Made by a program: the position numbers and the translations under genes. The notes beneath the pieces are model-generated. The model saw nothing but the letters and a program-made list of their open reading frames with translations. It was not told the DNA's origin and made no database searches. 64,000 nucleotides of DNA. Source: Aedes albopictus (Eukaryota; Arthropoda; Insecta; Diptera; Culicidae). How positions within the stretch are numbered: the first letter of the stretch is position 1; each line of letters starts with the position of its first letter. Location of the stretch: NCBI RefSeq assembly GCF_035046485.1, contig NC_085137.1, positions 440,824,334 through 440,888,333 of the forward strand, read 5' to 3'. Positions 22,881 through 34,224 of this stretch are shown piece after piece.

Positions 22881-23665
22881 ATCGTAATCCGGGGTAACAT
22901 TGATCAGAATTTTCGATCTTTCTTGAATAATTCTCTTATTAAAGCAAATGTTGCATGTTTTATATTTTTAAAACAAGTACTGGCCCTCTGATTATATGTT
23001 AAACTAGCCGAAAAAGTATTGTAAAACTTTTAAACATGTTTAAATGAGCTTTTAAATTTAATTTTTGATTTTGTTGATTTGGGGTAACATTGATCAAGTC
23101 AGTTATCAATGTTCGTTTGTGTTGAAAATACCCTTACTTACTAAATTCGGGGTCGCTGATATCGAATATGTTGTCCAAATTCTTACAAGTTATGTACTTT
23201 TTGAGTTATTTTAAGAATAAAATCCTCCAAACCGCGAATAACGCCTAAAGGTAGGCAATGGCTTAAGGAATTGATAGCTTACTTTAAATAAATCGTATAT
23301 TCTATTGAAAAAGAACATTTACATAAAAGTTTCGTTCATTAAATCAAACTGTAGGATATCAAGTTGAAGTAATACAGTGATTTCGAACCCCATATTGTAT
23401 CTAGTATTCATGCTATGCATGAATGTTTGACAATGTATCTCATTGCGTTACGAAACACAGTTATGGAAAAATCGATTTAATTCAATGTTTATGAAATTCA
23501 ATTTTCATGAATTACATGCCATTTAAAAGCTAAATAATAGCAGATTACGATATACCATTCGATAGCAGAAACTGATTTAATGTAAAATGCTTGTTTGAAC
23601 ATTTCATGATGTCGGTCAAGACGATCAATGTTACCCCGCTGATCAATGATACCCCGTTTTACGGT
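22881..23665 (-). mobile_element. TIR element, diverged relative of the CCGTAAACCGGGG family
   Basis: It runs from atcgtaatccggggtaacat to gataccccgttttacggt. The length (785 bp), orientation and internal phrase cgcctaaaggtaggcaatgg agree with copy 3, but most other positions differ. The terminal motif has AACATTGATCA where the main family has AAATTGATCA, so this is a sister subfamily. Confidence 0.75.
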
Positions 23666-24523
23666 ACTTATTTCTGTGAATAAAATCAATTCAAAATAGA
23701 TAGTTTTCAATTTTACTAAAGCTTTTTAGAAATCACACCGTATCATGGATATCTTATTCTTCTTTTTTATTCATGCAATGATAGAACGCTTACATGTAAA
23801 TCGTCTTGAATCAATTATGAATTTCATATTCATATGAATAGAGATTCATAAGTTAGAGTTATGAATTTTAAACTAAAAAAAAGTTTATAGAACTCATATT
23901 GAAACAACTATGACTTCCATATGTCAATAGCACAGATAATCATAAGGTTTTCTTACGCATAACGATTCTCTTAAGACGATCTTATGATATTCATTCAGAT
24001 CTTGCACTATTGAATTCATAAGGTTAACATTGAAAATTTATAGGGATACCTTATAGCAAAAAAAAAAAACATAAGGTATTCTGACGACATTTTCTAGTTT
24101 TTTTGGATGAGTGTATCCGCCATTGCCCGTACCGCTGAAAAAACATCACGTTAGAAAATACGTTTCTTGTACTCACCAAAGAGTTGCGTCGCGTCCCATC
24201 TATCTTGCTTCAATTGACACAAAATCTCTTCAATCTCTGGGTCCATCTCGACTTACTTTTGAACTTAAAAACTTATAAAAACGAATATATTTCGCAACGA
24301 CACTTTACGCGCACGGCACAAAACGAAGCACAACAAAAATCAACACAATGCGTTTTGTTTTTGACGGGTGACAGGCGAGCGGTGGGAAATGCTGAATTTT
24401 CAGCAATCTGGACCTGGTTGCTGGTTTTCAGTACAAACGATCCGAGTTGCTGATTTTCAGATAAAAATTTGTTGATTATGTATCAGCAATCCATTTTGCT
24501 GAAATCTGTTTTAGATATTTGGT
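23666..24523. other. Unassigned AT-rich sequence
   Basis: Small imperfect palindromes around atgaatttcatattcatatg (near 23818) and a stretch with tgctgattttcag motifs (24400-24500) are visible. No coding region was recognised. Confidence 0.4.
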
Positions 24524-27060
24524 GTGTAGATGATGCGCAGCACCTTCCATTCGAAAACTCCAAGGGCGCGTTGGCCCTCTGCACGTAGAGTCCATAGGTC
24601 CATTAGTATGGGACAAACATCAAACTCTCGCTCCAGTCGACTTTTTTTGATTCCATTTAGGTCCCATATGAACTGGGCAAAATTTCAGCGCAATCGGTGA
24701 AACTATAATTTAGCGCAAGCGGTTCAAAGTTTTCATAGGATTTACTATGGGAAAAGTTGCACTTTCAGATAAAAAATCCCAGAGGTCGCCCTTTGTCTCC
24801 TTAATTCAAATAGATCAATGCTTCTTGTAGGAAAATCATTTTTGAAACTTTCCTTCGAAGATCGCAAAACGATTGGATGCTTGTGGAAAAAGTTATTGAT
24901 TTATTACCGATTAGTGATCCAACGAACGGCTTTTTGTTTTGTTTTATCAGCAGCACTGTAGCTGCTGCCTTGGCTGCTGCTGTTTCTGGGGGTGGTGATG
25001 CCACCCGCCACTCCATGCAGCAACGGCAGCAGCAGTGCTGGTGATAAATCAAAACAAACAGCCGTTCGTTGGATCACTAATCGTTAATAAATCAATAACT
25101 TTTTCCACAAGCATTCAATCGTTTTGCGGTCTTCGAAGGAAAGTTTCAAAAATGATTTTCCTACAAGATACGTTGATCGATTTGAATTAAGGAGACAAGT
25201 GGCGACCTCTGGGAATTTTTATCTGAAAATGTAACTTTTCCCATAGTAAATCCTATGAAAACTTTGAACCGCTTGCGCTAAATTATAGTTTCACCGATTG
25301 CGCTGAAATTTTGCACAGTTCATATGGGACCTAAATGGAATCAAAAAAGTCAACTGGAGCGAGGATTTATTTTTTCCATACAAACGTGTACCATACTAAG
25401 GTCCATACTTCGTGCCCATAGAGGACTACCGATCTAGTCAGCGTTTTCTAGATAGTTTACTTAGTGTGACGGCGAAATTTGTTCGATCGTAGAGCTCTGC
25501 GGAGTCCAAAGAAAGCTCAATTTCCTGACACAATGCGTCTCCAAATGTCTCCGCTGGTGTCGTTGTCGGCGGTCACTAGTGAGCGCAAGAATACAAATTC
25601 TTCAACCGCCTCGATTTCACCGTCAAAAAAAATTCATGGCGGCCGGCGCAATAATTCCTCCCTAGAGCTTATTGCTATCATGTATACATGTCTTCGACTC
25701 ATTAATGACTAATCCGATTCTCCTGGCTCCATTCTTTAGTCGGATGTACGTTTCCGCCATCGTCTCAATTTTGCGAGCTTCAATATCAACAGCGAAACCA
25801 AGCAGCTTAACGGACTTCCACTAGAGTGTATCCCCGCTCGCCTTGTTACACCCTCTAAAGCAATGTTGAACAGTAAGCACGAAAGACTTTCACCTTGCCA
25901 TAACCCTCTGTGAGATTCTAAAGGAATCGAGAGTGTCCCTGATACTCTAACAACGCACATCACTCGATCCATCGTCGCCTTGATCAATCGTATCAGTTTA
26001 TCCGGGAATCCGTATTCTTGCATAATCTGCCATAGCTGTTCTCGATTGATTGTATCATACGCCGATTTTAAATCGATGAACAAGTGATGTGTGGGCACGT
26101 TGTATTCGCGGCATTTCTGCTACACCTGGCGGATGGCGAACATCTGGTCCATTCGCGTTCAACCATAAACCCAGCCTGATATTGCCCCACGAACTCTCTT
26201 GCAATCGGTGATAGACGGTGGCATAAAATTCGAGAGAGTATCTTGTAGGCAGCACACTTCTGAGTTGTGATCGCGCGGTAGTTCCCTCAATCCAACTTGT
26301 CGCCGTTTTTGTAGATGGGACACACGATACCTTCCATCCATTCCTCCGGTAATACTTCCTCCTCCCAAATCTTGGTAATAAACCAGTGTAGTGCTCTCAC
26401 CAATGCAATGCTTCTCCACCGTATTTTAGAAGCTCGCTTGGTAGTTGATCTGCTCCAGCGGCTTTGTTCTTTTTAGACCGGCCATCCTCCTCCTCAATCT
26501 TTTGGAGGTCGAGGGCCGGAAGTCTTTCGTCCTGTGCATATACTCCTAGATCTGTTACCACGCCACCTTCGGTACTTGCAACGTCGCCATTGAGGTGCTC
26601 ATCGTAATGCTGCCGCCACCTCTCGACCACCTCACGCTCGCTCGTGAGAGTATTCCCGTGATTATCTCGGCACATGTCGGATTGTGGCACAAAGCCTCTG
26701 CGCGAGCGGTTCAGCTTCTCGTAGAACTTTCGTGAGTCCTTAGCGTGGTACAGCTCTTCCATCGCTTCGAGATCTCGTTCTTCCTGCTGGCGCTTCTTCA
26801 TCTGGAAGACTGAGTTCTGCCTGTTCCGCGCCAGTCTGTAACATGCCTCATTCGCTCTCGTACGGTGTTGCAGCATTCTCGCCCATGCTGCATTCTTCTC
26901 GTTTTTCAACTGTTCACATTCGCCGTCGAACCAGTCGTTTCTGTGATTCGGAGTCGCGAAGCCTAGTGCTGTAGCCGATGTACTATCTATGGCCGATCGG
27001 ATGTCCCTCCAGCCATCTTCAAGTGTAGCTGCGCCAAGCTGCTCTTCTGTTGGTATACGG
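24524..27060 (-). pseudogene. RTE-type retrotransposon, inverted 5' segment
   Basis: Read on the minus strand from 27060, the frame gives PTEEQLGAATLEDGWRDIRS, a linker region rich in charged residues, the RT start [20 protein letters not shown], then after frameshifts FIDLKSAYDTINREQLW near 26070. The catalytic box reads LLGFAVDIE near 25790, where family members have FADD. It goes on to YGHEVWTL at about 25405, is broken by a foldback (24604-25398), resumes WTLRAEGQRALGVFEWKVL, and ends at 24524. RTE-type RT copies RNA at a nicked target. This copy is dead, with stops, frameshifts and the altered active site. The missing C-terminal piece follows in plus orientation at 27050-27412, the hallmark of twin priming. 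Confidence 0.85.
24604..25398. mobile_element. Foldback element (TAGTATGGG family), copy 1
   Basis: The arms of ~390 bp start tagtatgggaca and end ccatacta. They contain cgcaatcggtgaaactataa, agcgcaagcggttcaaag and gattagtgatccaacgaac. The centre is rich in CAG/CTG (gcagcagcactg, ctgctgctgtttctg). The 8-bp aggtccat flanks both ends (24596-24603 and 25399-25406), and joining the flanks restores RTE coding sequence, so the insertion boundaries are firm. No ORF was found. The 8-9-bp duplications and long arms suggest a hAT- or Mutator-like parent. Confidence 0.85.
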
Positions 27061-27412
27061 CGGAGTGCAAATTGAAGACGGGACTTGGAGAAGCCGATTG
27101 AATCACGAACTGCATCAGCTGCTGAGAGGATCAACCATCGTCCACACCACGAAAATCGGTAGGCTACGGTGGACGGGTCACGTCATCAGGATGTCGGATA
27201 GCAACCCGACTAAAATGGTTCTCGAGAGTCATCCGACCGGTACAAGAAGACGTGGTGCGCAACGAGCTAGGTGGGTCGATCAAATGGGGGACGATTTGCG
27301 GACTCCTCGTAGATTGTGGATTGGATGTAGCATGGATCACATGCATGTATCGAGTAGAATGGAGAAGACTCAAACGTTTACGTCTATGCAGAGGACACTC
27401 AGGCCTTAGTGT
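27050..27412 (+). pseudogene. RTE-type retrotransposon, 3' segment in sense orientation
   Basis: The plus frame reads YGGVQIEDGTWRSRLNHEL, then IGRLRWTGHVIRMSD and GAQRARWVDQMGDDLRTPRR. This is the usual C-terminal tail of RTE-type ORFs, which continues directly from the IIY at the far end of the inverted segment (near 24525). The junction with the inverted segment at 27050-27062 overlaps by a few bases around tacggcgg. It ends near gtgaccggtgaggtaagtaa. A closely related 3' end lies at 61831-62142. Confidence 0.85.
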
Positions 27413-29699
27413 GACCGGTGAGGTAAGTAAGATGAGCTTAGAGTGCTTCACAGGTACTGGATGCTGATCAGTCGCCCTTAGCATGGAGAACAAGCGTTCA
27501 TTTTGCAGACCTGGTCTAGTAGTGAAGAATTTCCCATTCGACGTAGACTACCTGGATCACATGGTTGCCATTGGTTGGTGTAAGAGTTGTTCTCCAAATC
27601 AGGTGAAGCCATACAGTTATTCGTGCATTCTGCAACCCGCAGAATGGCACCAATAATTCATCATCCCAACTTCCAATTTCACCATCAACCAATCCCGCGA
27701 TTGACTAACGACTCGGTGTCCCTGGCATGGCACACCAAAGATATGTTTTATACATGCTGATGATCAACTGACACACAACTGTTTGCGATTAGTCGCTTTT
27801 GCATGTCAGGCTGCAAATTGCTTTCTCCGAATGGATGGCCGGCCGACACCGTCTTCCTCGTTGTTGCACAATTGCACATGCAACTGTGCGCCAGTCTCAG
27901 CAGCGCAGCGCGGTCTTGCAAAGAGGAAACAAAAAGCACTAATAATGCCGTCCACTGTTTTGTTTTGTTTGTTTTTGCCAGGCCTCCGGAACAGTTCGGA
28001 ACGGGTTAGCGTCGGTGGGCAATGGTGGGTACCTATACTGCATTACTAACTGTACGGTGGTGCTGGAAGGGCTTCGAGAGACGAGGCGAATCCCTTTTCT
28101 CGCAAGACAAGCCGTTAATTAATTCTGCGAAATAATAATTTAAACTTATCTCGTACATAGCGTTTTTCAGATAGGACTGCAGCGGATGGTCATTTTTCCC
28201 CCATGCTGAACAGTGGGGTCGATCGGAACAATAGATGGTCAAATTATCTTGGAGGCTTCAAGTGTTGACGTGTATATAAAAGTCTAGTTGTGCTGTTCAG
28301 GTGCTCATCACCTTTCAATTACTTCACGTCTGGTTGACTAGAGATTCCTGTCATTTTCGCTGCATATTTCACACCACGAAGCCTTTCTTTTAGTCCTATT
28401 TTCCGGCATGTGTCCCTCTGTGCGCTGGATGGCTGCAGCAGTACTTTTAGTTTGCGACCCAGTGAGGAGTCAGAACCGTGCGTTCGCGAGCTCGCTCATT
28501 GCGCAGCCAGCCCGAGTCCGTCGATGGGTCGCGGATGATAAAGTCTTTTTCATCTGTAACGAATAATGACAAGATGAATAATTATGGCGCGAAGGGGCCC
28601 GCGCGATCTCTCCCGATGCGATGGTATGGACATGACCCACACTGCACTGACTGGGCCGCGGCACTTGTTGACTTGTTTGCGTTCGGTCCCTTGCTTCTGC
28701 GCCACACAGCCAGCCAGCCGTTGCGTCGCACAGTTGATCATTGATGGATGATGGTGGCTTGGCTTGACCGAGAGGGCGATTGGGATCTCTGGCACTGCCC
28801 AGGAATGGAATGCAATCGCGGAATGAGGTCAAATAGGTAATAATGCGACGAGAATGATCTGGCGCATTTGATTGCCAACTGGAATGGATCTTATTACCCG
28901 ATATCGATTCGACCGAGACGACCACACGATCTGATGAACCTCAGCCTGCCTCCGAGGCGATGATAGCTCCAGGACCATTCAATCAATTCAGAAGAATAGG
29001 CTCATTTTTCCCCATTAACGCACGTCGGCTGCCGAATTAACTAGCCATAAATTTTGAACCAAAACAGATTAGCCACTGATTAGAACGGCCCCGAAGTGGA
29101 CCAAGAGAAAAAGAAACACGACTCGGTCTTTTATACTTAGCCACATTACAACAGCCTTTCTTCGTTATCAGTTTCGTGTATGTAAAAGAGACAGGCACCA
29201 TTTGGGTTATAAATTTTTAATCATTTCGCTCTCGCTCCAGAAGCCAACCAACAGGCCTTGTTGTCTTGTTTTTTTCGGGAAACTTTTCGTCCAATTTCAA
29301 CGGCTACACCGTTTACAATCACTGCGACTGACCTGTTGCTGTTGTTGTTTCCTTCTTTATCATCTCATTCATATTTTATTGTGTATCATTACTTTTTACT
29401 GTTATTACTTTTTCATCTTTCTCCTCTCACGCGCAGTTCGTTTAAACTCATTAGGTATTTAAATATTTTCGAAATAAAATTATCATATTTTATTAATAAA
29501 TTTCGTGGCTGCGATCGGACGAGGCCCGTGAATGGGTGAGAAGGATTGGACTTTAGACTTCGGAACATTGGTTGAAAAATACAAGCGAACGAATACGTTC
29601 AACAGAAGGTTTCAGTAGAAATAGAAATATTACACTGAAGTCTTTATTTTATGAAGTCGATTCTGTAAAACTTGGTATGATTTTTATTCTGTATGCTTT
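27413..29699. other. Long unassigned stretch of mixed composition
   Basis: The sequence is less repetitive and richer in GC than the rest of the window, especially 27800-28950. Overlapping frames on both strands (151 codons at 28470-28925 minus, 88 codons at 28478-28744 plus) have no recognised domain. It may be single-copy regulatory or noncoding-transcript sequence. Confidence 0.35.
28273..28300 (+). promoter_or_regulatory. Candidate TATA/initiator core promoter
   Basis: tatataaaag (28273-28282) is followed by an initiator-like gttcagg with its A at 28299, 26 bases after the TATA start, a spacing usual for insects. No ORF or exon that it might drive was identified. Confidence 0.25.
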
Positions 29700-30400
29700 C
29701 ACGACTACGCGTAGTTGACTATTGGAGCGTATCGTGCCTAAGTTTGCAAATCTTTATCAATAACTACCTCAGCACTAATACCACTAGACTTGCTTCTGTC
29801 TCTACCCGCAATCATGTACTTTGTTTGGGAAGAGTTTACCGTCAAGCCTATACATACTGTGTCGCCCTTCAGAGGAGCAAATGCAACCTCTACTACCCTA
29901 CGAGCAATGCCAATGAGATCAATATCGTCGAGAGTAAATTTTAAAGAGCATCACCCTGCTTCAATACATGTAAGGTCACAAATGAGGTAGACACGTCGTC
30001 TGCGGTACGAATACTTGATTTTGATCTATTCAGCGTGGTGCGTTTCAGCCCAAACAGTTTTGCCGGAAAACCATATTTGGCATCATTAACAAAAGCTCAT
30101 TTGTTTTCTTTAAATCGTGCGCTACTTTCTAAAATCAATGAACAGATGGTGAGTCTGCAAGTTATACTTCAAAAAATTGTCTAGAATCATCCACAGGTTA
30201 AACATTTTATCTATCGTAGATCGACCCTCACCAAAAACAGACTAGGTCAACAGAGGACTCCTCAAGACGTCCTAATTTTGTTTCTGGGTGGTCATTCATA
30301 GATACCATTTATCAAATCTTCGAAGTGTTCCTCTCATCTGGCCGCCACCATTGAATTGTCTATCAACAAGTTCTTTTGCCACGTGTCCTTCGTTGAACCT
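29700..30400 (-). pseudogene. Decayed non-LTR reverse transcriptase fragment
   Basis: On the minus strand, across several frameshifts and stops, one reads QTHHLFIDF near 30150 (RT block A) and DDIDLIGIARRVVEVAF near 29900 (the active-site block, first residues changed), then IGLTVNSSQTKYMIAGRDRS near 29840. The order and wording fit RTE-like RTs. Endonuclease and 3' tail are not seen. The 3' (left) boundary is unclear; on the right it runs into the minisatellite at 30425. Confidence 0.7.
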
Positions 30401-30424
30401 CCGCATATCGTTCCAATTCATCCT

Positions 30425-33105
30425 TCTTCCGGGAGTTCCTCCGTGAATTCTTCCAGGTGTTCCTCCGGGAAATCTTTCGAAAGTTCCTCCGGGAATTCTT
30501 CCGGGAGTTCCTGAGGGAATTATCCCAAAAGTTCCTCCGGGAATTCTTCTAGAAAATCCTCCGAGAATTCTTCCAGAAATTCCTCCAGGAATTCTTCCAG
30601 AAGTTCCTCCGGCAATTCTTCCAGAGCTTCCTTCGGGAATTGTTCCAGAAGTTCCCCTGGGAATTGTTCCAGAAGTTCCTCCGGGAATTGTTCCAGAAGC
30701 TCCTCCGGGAATTCTTCTTGAAGTTCCTCCGGGAAATCTTCTAGGAGTTTCTTTGGGAATTCTTTCAGAAATTTCGCCGGGAATTCTTCCAGAAGTTCCT
30801 CCGGGAATTCTTCCAGCAGTTCCTCCGGGAATTCTTCAAGCAGTTCCTCCGGGAATTCTTCCAGAAGTTTCTTCGGGAATTCTTCCAGGAGTTTCTTCGG
30901 GAATTCTTCTAGAGGTTCCTCCGGGAATTCTTCTAGAAGTTCATCCGAGAAATTTTCCAAAAGCTTCTCCGGGAATTCTTCTAGAAGTTTCTCCGGGAAT
31001 TCTTCCAGAAGTTCCCCCAGGAATTCATCCAGCAGTTCCTCCGGGAATTCTACCAGAAGTTCCTCCGGGAATTCTTCTAGAAATTCCTCCGGGAGTTTTT
31101 CTACAAGTTCTTCTGGGAATTGTTCCAACAGTTCCTCCAGGAAGTGCTCCAGAAGTTCCTCCGGGAATTCTTCCAGAAGTTTCTCCGGGAATTCTTCTAG
31201 AAGCTTCTCCGGGAATTCTTCCAGAAGTTCCTCCAGGAATTCTTCCCGAAGTTTCTCCGGGAATTCTACCAGAAGGTCCTCCGGGAATTCTTCTAGATAT
31301 TCCTCCGGGAGTTTTTCCACAAGTTCTTCTGGGAATTGTTCCAAAAGTTCCTCCAGGAAGTCCTCCAGAAGTTCCTCCGGGACTTTTTCCATAAGTTCAT
31401 CCGGGAATTCTTCTAGAAGTTTCTCCGGGAATTCTTCCAGAAGTTCCTCCGGGAATTCTTCCAGAAGTTTCTCTGGGAATTCTACCAGAAGTTCATCCGG
31501 GAATTCTTCCAGAAATTCCTCCGGGAGTTTTTCTAGAAGTTCTTCTGGGAATTCTTCCAAAAGTTCCTCCAGGAAGTCTTCCAGTAGTTCCTCCGGGACT
31601 TCTTCCAGAAGTTCCTCCGGGAATTCTTCTAGAAGTTTCTCCGGGAATTCTTCCAGAGGTTCCTCAGTCAATTCTTCCAGAAGTTCCTCCGGGAATTCTT
31701 CCAGAAGTTCCTCCGGGAATTCTTCCAGAAGTTCCTCCGGGAATTCTTCCAGAAGTTTCTCTGGGAATTCTACCAGAAGTTCATCCGGGAATTCTTCCAG
31801 AAATTCCTCCAGGATGCCTTCAAGAATTTCCTCCGGGAATTCTTCCAGAAGCTCCTCCGGGAGTTCTTCGAGAAATACCTCCGGGAATTTTTGCACAGAT
31901 TCTCCAAGAATTTTTCCAGAAGTTCCCCTGGAAATTTTTCGAATAGTTCCTCCGGGAACTCTTCTAGAAATTCCTCCGGGGCTTCTTCCAGAAGTTCCTC
32001 CGGGAATTTTTCACCAAAAGTTCCTCCGGGTATTCTTCCAGGAGTTCATACGGGAATTCTTCCAAAACTTCATTCGGGAATTCTTCCAGCAGTTCCTCCG
32101 GGAATTCTTCCAGGAGTTCATCCGGGAGTTCTTCCAAAAGTTCCTCCGGCAATTCATCCAGCAGTTCCTCCGGGAATTCTTCCAAAATTTCACTCGTAAA
32201 TTCTTCCAGCAGTTCCTCCGGGAATTCTTCCAGAAGTTCCTTCGGGAATTCTACCAGAAGTTCATCCGGGAATTCTTCTAAAAGATCCTTTGAGAATTCT
32301 TATACAAGTTCCTCCAGGATGCCTTCAAGAAATTCTTCGAGGAGTTCATACGGGAATTCTACCAGGAGTTCCTCCGGGAATTTTTCCAAAAGTTTCTCCG
32401 GCAATTCTTCCAGAAGTTACTCCGGGAATTCTCCCAAAATTCCATTCGGGAATTCTTCCAGCAGTTCCTCCGGGAATTCTTCCAGGAGTTCATCCGGGAG
32501 TTCTTCCAAAAGTTCCTCCGACTATTCTTCCAGCAGTTCCTCCGGGAATACTTCCAGGAGCTTCTCCGGGAATTCTTCCAAAATTTCACTCGGAAATTCT
32601 TCCAGCAGTTCCTCCGGGAATTCTTCCAGAAGTTCATTAATGAATTCTTTCAGAAGTTCCTCCGGGAATTCTTCCAGAGGTTCCTCCGCGAATTCTTTCG
32701 GAAGTTCCACCGGGAATTTTTCTAGAAAATCCTCTGAGAATTCTTCCTCAAGTTCATCTAGGGTGTCTTCAAGAATTTCCTCCGGGAATTCTTCCAGAAG
32801 TTCCTCCGGGAGTTCTGCGAGAAGTTCCTCCAGGTAATTTTCAGAGTTTCTCCAAGAATTCTTCCAGAAGTTCATTAATGAATTCTTCCAGAAGTTCCTC
32901 CGGGAATTCTTCCAGAGGTTCCTCCGGGAATTCTTTCAGAAGTTCCACCGGGAATTTTTCTAGAAGATCCTCTGAGAATTCTTCCTCAAGTTCATCTAGG
33001 GTGTCTTCAAGAATTTCCTCCGGGATTTTTTCCAGAAGTTCCTCCGGGATTTCTTCTAGAAGTTTCTCTGGAAGTTCTTCCAGAAGTTCCTCCGGGAGTT
33101 TTTTT
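30425..33105. repeat. Homogeneous 24-bp minisatellite with higher-order repeats
   Basis: The unit is gggaattcttccagaag followed by ttcctcc, 24 bp, about 110 copies. Higher-order repetition is visible: the variant gggagtttttctacaag recurs at ~216-bp spacing (about 31090, 31306, 31522), and 32640-32875 is duplicated at 32878-33110 (~240 bp). Since 24 is a multiple of three, all frames tend to stay open: 458 codons minus (30520-31896, EFPEELLE units), 213 codons plus (30753-31394, proline-rich), and 172 codons plus (32319-32837, serine-rich). No promoter, non-repetitive coding end or conserved start supports a gene. Confidence 0.9.
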
Positions 33106-33191
33106 TATTATTCAATCACTTAACTTTATTTACATTTTTTTTTTGTCCAATAGGGCACGTGAGCGCTTCCAATTGGCCGCTGCACTTACAG

Positions 33192-34105
33192 GGGATAGAC
33201 AAAATGATCGGGACAGGCAAAATTTTCACTTTTCAAAAAATGTTCAACTAGCTGTAACTTTCCGAAAAGTGCATCAAATATTCTCAAATTTTTACTGTGA
33301 GTTCATCAACTAGTTGTGTATCAGTGGTCAAAATTTGAGAAAAATCGGGCTATTCTCCACGAAGTTATAAAGATTCTTAGAAAAGGTAAAATTATCCGAT
33401 AGCCAACTTTGAGCTGTTATATCTCCGGATTCAATGAACCGAATGCAATGAAATTTTGACCATTAATGACTTATATAATGAACTATGAAAAACCGTTAAC
33501 TAAACTTAAAATTCTTAACACGGAAGAAAATTATTGCGATTAGATTTTTTTCTAATAAAACACAAAAATATCCAAAACTTCAACATCGTATCAAAATTCA
33601 AGATGCAAATCATAGTTTATTTAATTCCCCTCTAATTGACTTATATATAAATGTGTTTTGAGGGAAAGTAACAACATAGCCGCCAACAAATTGAAAAAGT
33701 AATGGAATACATATTAAAAATAGACCAATTTCCTAAAATATCGTGAAGAAAATAAAATCGCTATAACTTTTTCTCTTGTTGAAAATTTCTAGTTAAGTTA
33801 AATGTTTTTTAGTGTTCATTATATAAGTCATAAATGATCAAAATTTCATTGCAATCGGTTCATTAAATCTGGAGATATAATAGCTCAAAGTTGGCTATCG
33901 GATAATTATACCTTTTTCAAGAATCTTTATAACTTCCTGGAAAATGGCCCGATCTTTTCCAAATTTTGACCACTAATACACAACTAGTTGATGAACTTAC
34001 AGTAAAAATTTGAGAATATTCTATGCACTTTTTGAAAAGTTACAGCTAGCTGAACATTTTTTGAAAAGTGAAAATTTTGCCTGTCCCGATCATTTTGTCT
34101 ATCCC
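33192..34105. mobile_element. Foldback element, ~915 bp
   Basis: The arms 33192-33490 and about 33815-34105 are inverse complements; the ends are gggatagacaaaatgatcgg and ccgatcattttgtctatccc. taca flanks both ends (33187-33190, 34106-34109), a possible 4-bp target duplication, with one extra g on the left. The centre is AT-rich and non-coding. Confidence 0.75.
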
Positions 34106-34149
34106 TACACTTTGCACAGCGCCCAAATGCATTCAATTCTAATTCTTAT

Positions 34150-34195
34150 ATTGTGGAGCCGCGTAGCCGTGCGGTTGGTTAGGGTCACCATAAAA
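34150..34195 (+). mobile_element. Truncated tRNA-like SINE 5' end
   Basis: cgtagccgtgcggttggtta followed by gggtcacca matches the start of the longer copy at 58917, with an A-box-like segment. It stops after about 45 bases. Confidence 0.45.
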
Positions 34196-34224
34196 TAACA
34201 TATTTCATTATGCTGTTGACATTC

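Noticed and set aside
30520..31896. 458-codon minus-strand frame of EFPEELLE units
   Set aside because: It is a translation of a 24-bp tandem repeat. Other frames on both strands are open too, it starts and ends inside the array, and no non-repeat domain or gene signal exists.
30425..33105. CRISPR-like array
   Set aside because: There are no unique spacers between repeats; it is a contiguous 24-bp minisatellite in a eukaryotic context.
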